64,000 bases of DNA, taken from Deltaproteobacteria bacterium (GTDB lineage Bacteria > Desulfobacterota > Dissulfuribacteria > Dissulfuribacterales > QOAL01). The stretch is taken from NCBI GenBank assembly GCA_015493475.1, contig WGDC01000014.1, forward strand, positions 21,259 through 85,258, given 5' to 3'. Of this stretch, positions 1-9,329 are shown piece by piece; the stretch's first letter is position 1; each line of letters opens with the position of its first letter. Made by a program: the position numbers and the translations under genes. A model generated the notes under the pieces. The model was not told the origin of the DNA and did not search any database. It saw only the letters and a list, made by a program, of their open reading frames with translations.

Positions 1-375
1 GCCGACCTCGCCGATATAGAAACGCCCGTGGAAGAGGCTGGCTTCCATGTGCTTATTCGCGCGGTAAAACGCCTTAAAAGACTCGGGCTTCCTGCCTACA
101 GCCAGGAAATGGTCCTTCTTGGCTACATATTTTACCCGCTCCTTGGAGTAACCCTTCTGTACCTGTGCCTTCCAGTTGGCTTGTACAGGCTCCAAGGGGG
201 CGCGGCCTTGGGACTCGTGCTTGGCACCATAGTGGCCTTTTCAGTTTGGGCGCTTTGGAATATGCTCTTTTCCATGGGGAAAACCGGCACCCTTCCCCCG
301 GCTGTCTCAGGCCTCCTGCCCCACGCTGGCCTTGTGACCGGCGGGCTATGGTTCAGAAAACGTGTAAGATTTTGA
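1..375 (+). CDS. LptF/LptG-family LPS export permease, C-terminal part (5' cut by window edge)
   Basis: The frame is open from base 1, so the gene begins upstream and about 124 C-terminal residues are seen. The visible part has hydrophobic segments near residues 38-57, 59-82 and 96-112 and ends in a short basic tail (RKRVRF). The pattern, an amphipathic stretch with conserved YPLLGV- and GLP-like segments followed by the last membrane helices, fits the YjgP/YjgQ (LptF/LptG) permeases that extract LPS from the inner membrane together with LptB. Which of the two paralogues it is cannot be told from the fragment. Its TGA stop overlaps the ATG of the next gene (nth) by one base, suggesting translational coupling. 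Confidence 0.7.
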   Translation, partial: ADLADIETPVEEAGFHVLIRAVKRLKRLGLPAYSQEMVLLGYIFYPLLGVTLLYLCLPVGLYRLQGGAALGLVLGTIVAFSVWALWNMLFSMGKTGTLPPAVSGLLPHAGLVTGGLWFRKRVRF

Positions 376-1019
376 TGGTAACAGAAATGGACAAAAGAGA
401 AAAGATCATGGAGATAATCAGGCGGTTACACAAAGAGTACGGCGAGGCAAAAACCACCCTGAAATTCAACAGCCCCTTTGAGCTCCTCGTCGCCGTTGTA
501 CTTTCCGCCCAGTGTACCGACGACAGGGTAAACAGGATAACGCCCGTTCTTTTCAGAAGGTTTCCAGGCCCGAGAGAGATGGCGGAGGCAAGCGCGGAAG
601 AGGTGGAAAATCTTGTCCACTCATGCAGCTTCTACAGAAACAAGGCAAGGAACATCCAGTCTGCTGCAAAGATGATAGTTGAAAAATACGGCGGCAAGGT
701 GCCGGACAACATGGAGGACTTGGTGAAGCTTCCAGGGGTAGCGAGAAAGACCGCAAACGTGATTCTTTACAACGCATTTGGCAAGAACGAGGGCATTGCC
801 GTGGATACTCACGTAAAAAGGCTGGTTCAAAGGCTTGGCATATGCGACAGTAAAAACCCAGCGAAGATAGAAAAAAGGCTCATGGAAATCGTGCCGAGAA
901 AATACTGGGGACCCCTGACATACCTCCTAATAGAACATGGCAGGAAGGTATGCAGGGCTAGAAAGCCGGGCTGCCCTACCTGCGTTCTAAGGGATATTTG
1001 CCCATCTCGAAGTAGTTAG
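375..1019 (+). CDS. nth: Endonuclease III (DNA glycosylase/AP lyase)
   Basis: This 214-residue protein matches the usual ~211 residues of Nth, a base-excision repair enzyme that removes oxidised pyrimidines and nicks abasic sites. The helix-hairpin-helix motif LPGVARKTANVIL lies at residues 119-131 and includes the catalytic Lys125. The catalytic Asp is Asp144 in VDTHVKR. The C-terminal [4Fe-4S] cluster ligands are Cys193, Cys200, Cys203 and Cys209 (C-x6-C-x2-C-x5-C). I chose the ATG at 375, which overlaps the upstream TGA; ATG 387 is a possible alternative. The frame is open farther upstream, but that part overlaps the permease and has no family similarity. Confidence 0.95.
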   Translation: MVTEMDKREKIMEIIRRLHKEYGEAKTTLKFNSPFELLVAVVLSAQCTDDRVNRITPVLFRRFPGPREMAEASAEEVENLVHSCSFYRNKARNIQSAAKMIVEKYGGKVPDNMEDLVKLPGVARKTANVILYNAFGKNEGIAVDTHVKRLVQRLGICDSKNPAKIEKRLMEIVPRKYWGPLTYLLIEHGRKVCRARKPGCPTCVLRDICPSRSS

Positions 1020-1035
1020 CAGGGAGTTGTAAGAC

Positions 1036-1872
1036 ATGAAAGATTACGTAGAAAAGGTGAAAGAGGCGGTCTCCTTCCTGGATAAAGCCCTGCCCTTTGC
1101 CCCTACCGTCACCGTGATGCTGGGAACCGGCCTTGGGGGACTTGTTGATGCCATGGAAACGGAGACTGTCCTTGACTACGGAGCCGTGCCGAACTTTCCC
1201 GTATCCACCGCTCCTGACCACGCGGGCAGGCTCCATATAGGCAGGATAGGAGGCACAGGATGCGCGCTCTTCCAGGGACGGTTTCACTACTACGAGGGTT
1301 ACTCAACAAAGGAACTTGCCTTGCCAGTCAGGGTGATGTCGCTTCTTGGCTCAAGGGTCCTTATTGCATGCAATGCTGCCGGCGGACTCAATCTTGACTT
1401 CCAATCAGGAGACCTGATGCTTATAAAGGACCACATAAATCTCATTCCGGAAAGCCCGCTCAGGGGGAAAAATATCGATGAGTGGGGCCCCCGTTTCCCG
1501 GACATGTCTCGTACATACAGCCGGGAATTAAGGGATCTCGCAAGACTCGTTGGGGCAAGTAGCGGGATTCTTCTCAGGGAAGGGATATTCGTTTCGGTTC
1601 CTGGCCCACAGCTCGAGACCCCAGCGGAGACCCGCTACCTGCAGTTCATAGGGGCAGACGCCGTGGCCATGTCCATGGTACCCGAGGTGATCACGGCAGT
1701 TCATGGCGGAATGAAGGTCCTCGGTATTTCAGTAATAGCCAACGTCAACGACCCGGATGACTTCACGCCCATACTTATTGAAGACGTCATAGCCAAGGCG
1801 AAAAACTCGGAGGCAAGGCTGGAGCGGCTTATAGAGGGAATACTAACAGAATATGACGACAGTGAAGAGTAA
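1036..1872 (+). CDS. Purine nucleoside phosphorylase, PNP/MTAP family
   Basis: This 278-residue trimeric-type phosphorylase cleaves purine nucleosides with phosphate to base and (deoxy)ribose 1-phosphate. Phosphate-site motifs are GTGLGG (30-35), the HAG segment around His62, GRFHYYEGY (81-89) and NAAGGLN (113-119). The purine site shows GPQLET with Glu194 and an Asn at 236 in SVIANVND. Asn at that place favours 6-oxopurine nucleosides (PNP) over methylthioadenosine phosphorylase, which usually has Asp. A GGAG ribosome site precedes the ATG. The 3' end overlaps the deaminase gene mtaD by 20 bases, so the two probably form a purine/MTA salvage unit. Confidence 0.88.
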   Translation: MKDYVEKVKEAVSFLDKALPFAPTVTVMLGTGLGGLVDAMETETVLDYGAVPNFPVSTAPDHAGRLHIGRIGGTGCALFQGRFHYYEGYSTKELALPVRVMSLLGSRVLIACNAAGGLNLDFQSGDLMLIKDHINLIPESPLRGKNIDEWGPRFPDMSRTYSRELRDLARLVGASSGILLREGIFVSVPGPQLETPAETRYLQFIGADAVAMSMVPEVITAVHGGMKVLGISVIANVNDPDDFTPILIEDVIAKAKNSEARLERLIEGILTEYDDSEE

Positions 1873-3178
1873 CGGGGAACTATTGCTTGTATCTGGGGAG
1901 TTCGTCATACCATCCCCCTTCAAAAGTCCCATAAGGCAGGGTGCCGTGGCCATAGAAGGCGAAAAGGTTCTGGAATGCGGCCCTATGGAAAGACTCAAGG
2001 CCAAATACAAGGCCGCAAGAATCATCAAGCGCCCCTCGGGGCTCATAGCCCCAGGGCTGATAAACTGCCATACCCATGCCCCCATGGTGCTTATGAGGGG
2101 TATGGCCGATGACCTTCCTCTTAAGCAGTGGCTTGAAGAACACATCTTTCCCGCAGAGGCTAGATTGTCTGAGGAACTTGTCAGGACTGCCACCTTCCTG
2201 GCCTGCGCCGAAATGATCAGGGGCGGAACAACTACATTCGTAGACATGTACTTTTTTGAAAGGCAGATGGCTCAGGTAGTGGACAAGTGCGGCATGAGGG
2301 CCTATCTCGGAGAAGGAATATTCGACTTTCCATCCCCTGCCTTTCAAAACGCCGGAGAGGTTATGGAGGAAACCAGGGAACTCGTCTCCCTTTACAGGGA
2401 CCACCCCCGCATACACTTTACTGTTGACCCGCATACACCATATACTTGTAGTGACAGTATACTTCAGGAGGCGGGGGATTTCGCCAAGGAAAACCACCTG
2501 CCCCTGGTAATACACCTTTCAGAAACGAGACAGGAATTCGACGAGACCCTCTCAGCCCATTCAAGAACGCCTGTCAGGCGCCTTGATGATCTTGGGCTTC
2601 TAGGGCCAAATCTCCTTGCCGTGCACTGTGTATGGCTCGAGGACCAGGACATAGAAAGACTTGCGGAAACCGGAACGAGTGTGGTCCACTGCCCGGAAAG
2701 CAACCTGAAGCTCGGAAGCGGCATAAGCCCCGTGTCAAGACTTATCGAAGCCGGGGTCAACGTTGCCCTTGGCACAGACGGGGCGGCAAGTAACAACAAC
2801 CTCGATATGCTGTCGGAAATGGATTTTGCCGCCAAGCTTCCAAAGGGACTTTCCCACGACCCGTCCATAGTAAGTGCAGAACAGGTACTCGGGATGTCAA
2901 CATGGAACGCGGCAAAGGCCCTCGGGGCAGGCGACATTGGAAGACTCGAACAAGGATTCCAGGCGGATCTCACTATAATCAATCTTGACAGGCCGCATCT
3001 CAGACCGTGCTACAACCCCGTATCTCAGATGATTTACTCGGCTTCCGGCCCGGATGTGACCGATGTCATGGTCGCAGGACGCTTCATAATGGAGAACTCC
3101 AAAATCCTGACCATGGACGAGAAAGGGCTACTTGAAAAGATCAAATCTCTAGAGAATCGGCCATTTTGGCAAGAATAG
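1853..3178 (+). CDS. mtaD: 5-methylthioadenosine/S-adenosylhomocysteine deaminase
   Basis: This 441-residue amidohydrolase deaminates MTA, SAH or adenosine to the inosine forms. Metal ligands typical of the family are visible: His73 and His75 (NCHTHAP), His221 (VIHLSE), His258 (AVHCVW) and Asp309 (LGTDGAASNNN). The HCPESNLKLGSG segment near 279-290 is characteristic of the MtaD/SsnA group. The start at 1853 overlaps the phosphorylase gene by 20 bases. Deamination followed by phosphorolysis of the product would be a coherent salvage route for methylthioadenosine. The 3' end runs 38 bases into the opposite-strand ATP-grasp gene, an unusually long convergent overlap. Confidence 0.9.
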   Translation: MTTVKSNGELLLVSGEFVIPSPFKSPIRQGAVAIEGEKVLECGPMERLKAKYKAARIIKRPSGLIAPGLINCHTHAPMVLMRGMADDLPLKQWLEEHIFPAEARLSEELVRTATFLACAEMIRGGTTTFVDMYFFERQMAQVVDKCGMRAYLGEGIFDFPSPAFQNAGEVMEETRELVSLYRDHPRIHFTVDPHTPYTCSDSILQEAGDFAKENHLPLVIHLSETRQEFDETLSAHSRTPVRRLDDLGLLGPNLLAVHCVWLEDQDIERLAETGTSVVHCPESNLKLGSGISPVSRLIEAGVNVALGTDGAASNNNLDMLSEMDFAAKLPKGLSHDPSIVSAEQVLGMSTWNAAKALGAGDIGRLEQGFQADLTIINLDRPHLRPCYNPVSQMIYSASGPDVTDVMVAGRFIMENSKILTMDEKGLLEKIKSLENRPFWQE

Positions 3179-3914
3179 CCCGGTAACTCAGCCCGGCCTT
3201 CCTGAAACCCTCCCGGCCGAAGTGAATATTTGCCTCAAGAACAAGGGGACCCCTTTTTGACATGCAAATGTCAAAGCCTGCGTGGTCTATATTGCAGCGC
3301 CCTGCCGCAACGATTGCGAGATCTACCGCCTCCTGTGGCACGTTTTCAAAATCTATATCACCGCCCTGGGCCACATTTGTCAGGAACGTACCCGTTCTTG
3401 CCACCTTCCAGTAGGAAAGCACCGCCTTTGCACCTATCACAACCACGCGCACGTCCCTTTTCATGGGAAGGTATTCCTGAATATATGCGGCACCTGCCAT
3501 GGATAGATACTCCTCAAGTCCGGCCCTATCCTTTATAAGAAAGACCCCGCGCCCCTGTGAGGAGCCTACGGGAAGCTTCGCAACAAGGGGGAAGGAAAAA
3601 CTGTCCATAATCCTTTTAAGCCTGCCCCTGCCTGTAAAAAACCGCGTCCTTGGCATGGGAATGCCAGCGGCGTTGAATGTCTGGGTCTGAAGTACCTTGT
3701 TGCCAAGAAGGCTGTAGCTCGAACTGGTCGGGAAGATATCTTGGCCAATGGCGGAAAATACTGGTGCATAGTGAAGAGTTGGGAAATATACCCTGTCTGC
3801 CTCAAGGATAAGCCTTTTTTCCTGCTCAGCATAATCGCACCAGTCGTATCTAAGAGGCAGACAGCGTACGGTTTTTGCCTTCTTGAGCTTTCCTCCAAGG
3901 CATACCTTCAGCAT
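3141..3914 (-). CDS. ATP-grasp protein, RimK-like
   Basis: This 257-residue protein has the ATP-grasp layout of RimK-type ATP-dependent carboxylate-amine ligases. It has an N-terminal pre-ATP-grasp part, then FPLVAKLPVGSSQGRG (ATP-binding strand and glycine-rich loop), then the IQEYLP linker, and a C-terminal metal/ATP segment with HAGFDIC and VLEANIHFGREGF. The substrate is unknown; these enzymes join an acid to an amine through an acyl phosphate. The ATG lies two bases after the lolC/E stop, so it is translated as the third gene of lysS-lolC/E-ATP-grasp. It occupies the place where lolD would normally be expected. Its 3' end overlaps mtaD on the other strand by 38 bases. Confidence 0.75.
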   Translation of the reverse strand: MLKVCLGGKLKKAKTVRCLPLRYDWCDYAEQEKRLILEADRVYFPTLHYAPVFSAIGQDIFPTSSSYSLLGNKVLQTQTFNAAGIPMPRTRFFTGRGRLKRIMDSFSFPLVAKLPVGSSQGRGVFLIKDRAGLEEYLSMAGAAYIQEYLPMKRDVRVVVIGAKAVLSYWKVARTGTFLTNVAQGGDIDFENVPQEAVDLAIVAAGRCNIDHAGFDICMSKRGPLVLEANIHFGREGFRKAGLSYRAILAKMADSLEI

Positions 3915-3916
3915 GG

Positions 3917-5209
3917 TCAGGCGTTTTTGAGTATCTTCGAGGGATCAATGCCTGCCGCCTGCCTCGCGGGGTATATGGTTGCGAGAATGCAAATTATCAG
4001 GGCACAGGCGGCAATCAGTATCACGTCAGACCGGTACAGGAGTATCGGAATGCTATCCGTGTAGTAAACCTCCTTGGGTATCTTTATGAACTTGTACCTC
4101 TTTAAAAGCCAGCAAAGCCCGGTGCCACCCATTACCCCAAGTATGGTTCCCATTATTCCTATCAAGGTCCCGTTAAGTATGAATATGCGAAGTATCTGGC
4201 CGTTTGTGGCCCCCATGGCCTTTAGAATGGCAATATCGGATTTTTTCTCCATAACCATCATGGAGAGGGTGGAAATGATGTTAAAGGCGGCGACAAGCAC
4301 AATGAGGGTGAGGACAACAAACATGGCGAACTTCTCGAGCTCCATTGCGGAAAACAGGTTCCTGCTCATCTGCTGCCAGTCCATTATCGAAAAGGGATAA
4401 CCAAGCATTTTTTCAAGGGCCTTAACGAAACTGCTAGCCGCATAGATATCTGAAATTTTCACCTCGAAGGCATGAACCTTGTGACCAAGGCCGAGAAGCT
4501 TCTGGGCCGCCGCTATGGGCATGAAGGCAAGGGACATGTCATACTCGTACATGCCCATGGTCTGCACGCCGATAACACGCACGGTCCTTATCTTGGGCAT
4601 CATGCCTATGGGTGTTATGGTGCCGCTAGGCAGGACTATCCTTATATAGTCTCCAGCCCTTACGCCAAGGGTTATGGCAAGCTCCTTGCCTATGAGAATG
4701 GGAGGAGGGCCCTTGGCCGGATAGTCCTTGAAGGCCTCAATCCCCCGTCCCTGCAACACCTTTCCAAAGGTTATGACCCTTTTCACGCTTCCCGGGTCCA
4801 CTCCCCTTATGGCAACCCCGCTGACGGCTCGTCCGGAACTCAGCAGAGCCTGGATGTAAACCACGGGTGTAACAGCGACTACGTGGGGCGTGCCGCCCTT
4901 TCCCCTTAACCTATCAATGAGGTAAGACAGCCCGCTCCTCGGCTTCACGCTTACCCCCTCAATTATTCTCTTCAGCTTGTCAACGGAGTCAAATGGTCCC
5001 TCATAACTCCTTATGAGAAGGTGGGCGTTGACCCCGAGAATCTTATCCTTAAGGTGATTTTCAAAACCAGCCATGACGGCTATAACCACGATTAGCGCCA
5101 TTACACCCACAGCGACTCCCCCGGTGGATATGGCAGATATCAAAGAGATGAACTTGTGCTGTTTTTTGGCCCTGAGATATTTAAGGGCCATGTATAGCTC
5201 GTATTTCAT
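3917..5209 (-). CDS. lolC: Lipoprotein-releasing system transmembrane protein LolC/LolE
   Basis: This 430-residue inner-membrane permease of the MacB/FtsX type works with the ATPase LolD to hand outer-membrane lipoproteins to LolA. The N-terminus MALKYLRAKKQHKFISLISAIST-like segment precedes TM1 (about 22-48). A large periplasmic domain follows. Three further TM segments lie near 275-300, 325-350 and 385-410, with the family signature MMVMEKKSDIAILKAMGA between the second and third. LolC and LolE cannot be separated here; many non-enteric bacteria have one hybrid copy. The ATG overlaps the lysS stop (ATGA). No lolD lies next to it within this window. Confidence 0.9.
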   Translation of the reverse strand: MKYELYMALKYLRAKKQHKFISLISAISTGGVAVGVMALIVVIAVMAGFENHLKDKILGVNAHLLIRSYEGPFDSVDKLKRIIEGVSVKPRSGLSYLIDRLRGKGGTPHVVAVTPVVYIQALLSSGRAVSGVAIRGVDPGSVKRVITFGKVLQGRGIEAFKDYPAKGPPPILIGKELAITLGVRAGDYIRIVLPSGTITPIGMMPKIRTVRVIGVQTMGMYEYDMSLAFMPIAAAQKLLGLGHKVHAFEVKISDIYAASSFVKALEKMLGYPFSIMDWQQMSRNLFSAMELEKFAMFVVLTLIVLVAAFNIISTLSMMVMEKKSDIAILKAMGATNGQILRIFILNGTLIGIMGTILGVMGGTGLCWLLKRYKFIKIPKEVYYTDSIPILLYRSDVILIAACALIICILATIYPARQAAGIDPSKILKNA

Positions 5210-6705
5210 GGAGAGGATTTGCGACCGCCTTCGGGCCTGAGCTGGGGAAACAGAATAACATCCCTGATGGAAGGGGAATCAGTGAAGAGCATCACCAGCC
5301 TGTCAACCCCTATTCCCTCCCCTGCCGCCGGGGGCATGCCAATCTCCAGGGCACGTATGTAGTCATAGTCCACCTCGGGCGGGATCTCCTCGTCATCGCC
5401 CCTTGATGCGACCTGCTCCTCAAAACGCCTCTTCTGGTCCCTTGGGTCGTTAAGCTCGGAAAAGGCGTTAGCAATCTCCCTGCCGGTTATAAAAAGTTCG
5501 AAACGGTCTGTAACCGAAGGGTCCTGGGCGTTCCTCCTGGCGAGGGGCGAAATGTCCGTTGGGTAATGGGTGATGAAAGTGGGCTGAATGAGCTTTGGCT
5601 CCACAAGCAGGTCAAAAAGCTTTCCAAGGTATTTTCCAAGAACGAGCCCGTTGCCGAGCTCCACTCCAAGGTCCTCAAGCCTTCTGTTAAGCCCTTTCCT
5701 GTCGTCTATCTCCTCCTCGGGGATTCCCCCAACCTCCACAAGGGACTGACGCAGTGTCATCTTCTTCCACGGAGGCGTCATGTCTATCTCATTACCCTGG
5801 TAGGTAAATTGGGTGCTGCCCTTTATGTCTATGGCGATCTGGGCAAAGAGCTCCTCTGTCCTCACCATTAGGTCCTCAAAGGTTGCGTAGGCCTCGTAAA
5901 ACTCAAGCATTGTGAACTCTGGATTGTGCTGAAGAGAGATGCCCTCGTTCCTGAAATTCCTGTTCAGCTCAAAGACCCTTTCAAAGCCCCCAACGAGGAG
6001 CCTTTTAAGGTAAAGCTCAGGGGCTATCCTCATGAAAAGGTCTATCCCCAGGGCATTGTGATGCGTTACGAAAGGCCTTGCGGTTGCACCGCCCACAATG
6101 GACTGCATCATAGGGGTTTCCACCTCGAGAAAACCGTTTGAGGCAAAATAACGCCTGAGCATCTCGATAATGCGCGCCCTGGTCCTGAAGGTCTGCGCTA
6201 CCTCCTCATTCATTATGAGGTCCTCGTAGCGCCTCCTGTAACGAAGCTCCTTGTCCTTGATTCCATGGTATTTTTCAGGAAGCGGACGCATGGACTTAGA
6301 GACAAGGCGCACCCTGTCGGCCTCTATGGTGAGCTCGTTTGTCCGGGTACGGAAAAGGCTACCCTCCGCCTCAACGATGTCTCCTATGTCGAATTTCTTG
6401 AATACCTGGTAATTTTCAATGCCCACGCGGTCCCGCATGATATGGACCTGTATAGAGCCAGAACTGTCTTTCAGGCTGAAAAAGGCAGCCTTTCCAAAAC
6501 GCCTGAGGGCCATGATGCGCCCTGCGACCCGGAAGGTGTCTTCCACGCCTTCAAGGGCCTCGCTGTCGTAACCTTCATATACCTTCCGTATGGCCCTTGC
6601 CCGTTCAGGCAGCGCCACGTCATTTGGGAAAAGGTCGATACCGAGCCTCTCAAGCTCCTTAGCCTTCTGCCGCCGCTGCTTTATTATCTGACTTTCCTCA
6701 CTCAA
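5206..6705 (-). CDS. lysS: Lysyl-tRNA synthetase, class II
   Basis: This 499-residue enzyme charges tRNA-Lys. An N-terminal OB-fold anticodon-binding domain (about 55-150, with FRVAGRIMALRRFGKAAF) precedes the class II catalytic core. Motif 2 contains FRNEGISLQHNPEFTMLEFY and motif 3 contains GEGIGVDRLVMLFT. The start is TTG at 6705 with a GAGGAG ribosome site nine bases upstream. It is the first gene of an operon with lolC/E and the ATP-grasp gene, each joined by overlap or a two-base gap. The 140-base gap to the VanZ-like gene is a divergent promoter region. Confidence 0.97.
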   Translation of the reverse strand: MSEESQIIKQRRQKAKELERLGIDLFPNDVALPERARAIRKVYEGYDSEALEGVEDTFRVAGRIMALRRFGKAAFFSLKDSSGSIQVHIMRDRVGIENYQVFKKFDIGDIVEAEGSLFRTRTNELTIEADRVRLVSKSMRPLPEKYHGIKDKELRYRRRYEDLIMNEEVAQTFRTRARIIEMLRRYFASNGFLEVETPMMQSIVGGATARPFVTHHNALGIDLFMRIAPELYLKRLLVGGFERVFELNRNFRNEGISLQHNPEFTMLEFYEAYATFEDLMVRTEELFAQIAIDIKGSTQFTYQGNEIDMTPPWKKMTLRQSLVEVGGIPEEEIDDRKGLNRRLEDLGVELGNGLVLGKYLGKLFDLLVEPKLIQPTFITHYPTDISPLARRNAQDPSVTDRFELFITGREIANAFSELNDPRDQKRRFEEQVASRGDDEEIPPEVDYDYIRALEIGMPPAAGEGIGVDRLVMLFTDSPSIRDVILFPQLRPEGGRKSSP

Positions 6706-6846
6706 TGTCCAAGACTCCTCAAACTTTTGCCAGACGCCACGATGCCTGTTAGAATTTCAGTTTATTCAGTGTCATGACAGCTTGCAATTCTTAGTGTACT
6801 CTTTAATTGGAGTCAAGCTCCCTCTAAGCCGGAAGGGGAAAACGCC

Positions 6847-7224
6847 TTGTCAGTCGTAAAAAAATACAAAAGGCCATTGCTCGTTCTTGCCTGGATGGCC
6901 GTCATTTTCACAGGTTCGTCCATTCCCGGCAAAGACTTGCCCACCGGACTGCCCCCGGATTACCTCATGCACTTTCTCGAGTACGCTATCCTTGGCGCTG
7001 TCGCCTTTTCATGGACATCGAAGGACCTGTTCAAAAATAATTACAGGGCAGCATTACTCTTTTCCACTCTATTCTGCTCGGCATATGCTGTTCTTGACGA
7101 GATACACCAGTACTTCGTGCCTGGCAGGTGCATGGATCCAAGGGACTGGCTCGCAGACACCCTGGGCGGTCTTGCAGGGGCTTTGGCCCTGATGCTCCTG
7201 TTCATGTCTATTTCGGGTGAATAA
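6847..7224 (+). CDS. VanZ-like family membrane protein
   Basis: This 125-residue protein has about four membrane helices (near 9-24, 39-55, 66-82 and 101-121). It shows the VanZ-family pattern: a HFLEYAILG segment after the first helix, and YAVLDEIHQYFVPGR followed by DWLADTLGG. VanZ in teicoplanin resistance is one member, but most homologues are uncharacterised, so no resistance role should be inferred. The start is TTG with a purine-rich GGAAGGGG stretch upstream. The stop overlaps the ATG of the uracil-DNA glycosylase gene (TAATG), so the two genes are coupled. Confidence 0.8.
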   Translation: MSVVKKYKRPLLVLAWMAVIFTGSSIPGKDLPTGLPPDYLMHFLEYAILGAVAFSWTSKDLFKNNYRAALLFSTLFCSAYAVLDEIHQYFVPGRCMDPRDWLADTLGGLAGALALMLLFMSISGE

Positions 7225-7979
7225 TGACAGGTGAAATGAAAAAGGCAATAGGAGAAGTAATATCCCTTTGCAGGGGCGCAAGAGAAAGCGGCATGGAGCT
7301 CGTTCCAGCCTCCCTTCTCCGCAGGATAGAAAAGATGGGAAAAGAAATAGAAAAATCAAGGAATCTACGTGGAAGGCAGACTGCGGCCCTTGGCTCAACA
7401 GACCTGTCAAGCCTGGAGCAAATGGTGCGAAACTGCAACCTGTGCGATCTTGGCAAGGTACGGAAAAATACGGTCTTTGGCGAGGGCTCCACAAGCCCCA
7501 TACTCATGCTCGTTGGGGAAGCCCCAGGCCGGCAGGAGGACATAGAGGGACGGCCCTTTGTGGGAAGGTCCGGCGAGCTGCTTACCAAGATGCTGAGGGC
7601 GATTGGGCTTGAAAGAAAGGAGGTCTTCATTACAAGTGTCATAAAGTGCCGCCCGCCGAGAAACCGGACCCCTAACAAACAGGAAATGGAGGCATGTCTC
7701 CCCTACCTCTTGAGGCAGATAGACCTTCTTGACCCTCGGCTGATTCTCTGCCTTGGCTCAACTGCGGCGAAAGCCCTTTTAAAAACGGAAAGGCCACTTT
7801 CAAGGCTAAGAGGCAGCTTTCACGACCTTGGCGGAAGAAAGGTCCTCGTTACTTACCATCCCGCGTACCTGTTGCGCTTCGGGGGTTCAAGGCTATTGAA
7901 CCTGAAAAAACAGGCTTGGCATGACCTCCAGATCATTCAAAGGGCATATGAAAAAATCGAAGGAGAGAAGAAACATTAG
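7224..7979 (+). CDS. Uracil-DNA glycosylase, family 4 (Fe-S)
   Basis: This 251-residue protein removes uracil from DNA. After an N-terminal coil of about 60 residues, the [4Fe-4S] ligands are Cys71 and Cys74 (CNLC), Cys142 (IKCRPP) and Cys158. The active-site loops are GEAPGRQED (99-107) and, near the C-terminus, VTYHPAYLLR. These are diagnostic for family 4 enzymes, which are common in thermophiles and anaerobes and are sometimes mis-annotated as phage DNA polymerase-related. It shares one base with the VanZ-like gene and overlaps the nfeD-like gene by 32 bases, giving a four-gene run with slipin. Confidence 0.92.
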   Translation: MTGEMKKAIGEVISLCRGARESGMELVPASLLRRIEKMGKEIEKSRNLRGRQTAALGSTDLSSLEQMVRNCNLCDLGKVRKNTVFGEGSTSPILMLVGEAPGRQEDIEGRPFVGRSGELLTKMLRAIGLERKEVFITSVIKCRPPRNRTPNKQEMEACLPYLLRQIDLLDPRLILCLGSTAAKALLKTERPLSRLRGSFHDLGGRKVLVTYHPAYLLRFGGSRLLNLKKQAWHDLQIIQRAYEKIEGEKKH

Positions 7980-9327
7980 GTTACAACTTGGACTCTTTGC
8001 CATCTGCCTTGCCGTTGCCCTGACTGCGGCATCCAGTGGCCTGGCAAAAATCAGGATTGGGGTGCGACACGAGGGCAGAGTGCGCCATGCGCCCTCGGTC
8101 CTGACGGGGCCTGTCGTTGCGGTACGGATTGACTCTTCCATAAACCCGGCCTCTTACGCGCTGCTTAAAAGGGGTATTGAAAGGGCGCGCTCGGAGCAGG
8201 CGTCTCTGTTTCTTGTTATTCTCGATACGCCTGGGGGCCTTGTCACCACCGTAAGGAAGATGATCCAACTCGTCATGTCGTCCCCCGTGCCAGTGGCGGT
8301 TTTCGTCTTCCCGCCTGGGGCAAGGGCAGCATCAGCAGGAGCGCTTCTCACCATCTCCGCGGATATTGCAGCAATGGCTCCAGGAACCAACATAGGCGCA
8401 GCACACCCGGTCACTGTCGGAGGGGGAATGGAGGCCAACAGCACCATGTCCAAGAAGATAGAAAACGACCTATCAGCCCTTGCAGTAAGCATTGCCATGA
8501 AAAGGAAGAGAAACGCCAAGTGGGCGGAGGAGGCAGTCAGGGAGAGTATATCCACGCCCGCCGTGGAGGCCCTTAAACTCCACGTTATCGACATTCTGGC
8601 GGAAAGCGTTCCGGAACTCTTAAAAAAAATAGAAAGGCGCCCCATAAAACTGAGCGATGGCCGGCTCGTAACCATAAAACCGGCCCCTCCGGTGCCCGAA
8701 TTTCTCAAGGAAAACATCAGGGAAAGGGTCCTCGGAATTATAGCAGATCCGAACATCGCATACCTACTTCTCATGATAGGGATGGTGGGGCTATATTTCG
8801 AGCTTGCGCACCCGGGCGTGGTGCTTCCAGGCTCCGTTGGGTCCGTGTGTCTGCTTCTCGCCCTGTACGCCCTGCACACTCTGTCTGCAAGCACCGCAGC
8901 AGTCCTTCTCATTCTTCTTGCCTTTGTACTTTTTGTTCTCGAGCTTTTTATAACAAGCCACGGCGTCCTCGGAATCTGCGGGGCTGTTTCCCTCGCAATT
9001 GGCTCTCTCATGCTATTTGACAACGGAGGCGGCCTTGCCATATCCGCCTCGGTTCTGTGGCCCACCCTTGCCATGGTCGTTTTATTTTTTCTCACCATAG
9101 CCGTACTTGCGGCAAGGGCTACGCTTTCGAGACCAAAAACCGGCGGGCAGGCGATCGTGGGCAAAACGGGAGTTGTAAGGAAACGGCTCGGGCCCGGAAA
9201 ATACATGGTCTTTATCCACGGAGAACTTTGGGAAGCCACCGGCCAGGAAATGCTTAAAACCGGCCAGGAAATCCGGGTCTCGGGAATAAGGGGTCTTAGA
9301 CTTGAAATAAAACCAAAGGAGGAATAG
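7948..9327 (+). CDS. NfeD-family membrane serine protease (ClpP-like)
   Basis: A signal-anchor near 11-33 leads into a ClpP-type protease domain with LDTPGGLV (92-99) and the putative nucleophile Ser129 in AASAGALL. The Lys partner is probably Lys169 or Lys170 in TMSKKIEND. About four membrane helices follow (around 245-370) and the protein ends in an OB-fold NfeD domain. This is the long NfeD1 form that pairs with slipin; the archaeal homologue cleaves stomatin. The frame is open from 7921, but the ATG at 7948 has an AAAGGG ribosome site just upstream. It overlaps the glycosylase gene. The slipin gene follows after two bases. Confidence 0.9.
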   Translation: MKKSKERRNIRLQLGLFAICLAVALTAASSGLAKIRIGVRHEGRVRHAPSVLTGPVVAVRIDSSINPASYALLKRGIERARSEQASLFLVILDTPGGLVTTVRKMIQLVMSSPVPVAVFVFPPGARAASAGALLTISADIAAMAPGTNIGAAHPVTVGGGMEANSTMSKKIENDLSALAVSIAMKRKRNAKWAEEAVRESISTPAVEALKLHVIDILAESVPELLKKIERRPIKLSDGRLVTIKPAPPVPEFLKENIRERVLGIIADPNIAYLLLMIGMVGLYFELAHPGVVLPGSVGSVCLLLALYALHTLSASTAAVLLILLAFVLFVLELFITSHGVLGICGAVSLAIGSLMLFDNGGGLAISASVLWPTLAMVVLFFLTIAVLAARATLSRPKTGGQAIVGKTGVVRKRLGPGKYMVFIHGELWEATGQEMLKTGQEIRVSGIRGLRLEIKPKEE

Positions 9328-9329
9328 CC

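Noticed and set aside
1880..2515. Open minus-strand frame of about 210 codons in mtaD
   Set aside because: The plus strand has all metal ligands of the deaminase; the opposite product has no recognisable pattern.
8154..9239. Open minus-strand frame of about 360 codons opposite the nfeD-like gene
   Set aside because: Low-complexity Ser/Thr/Arg-rich product, an antisense shadow of a gene with clear protease and NfeD motifs.
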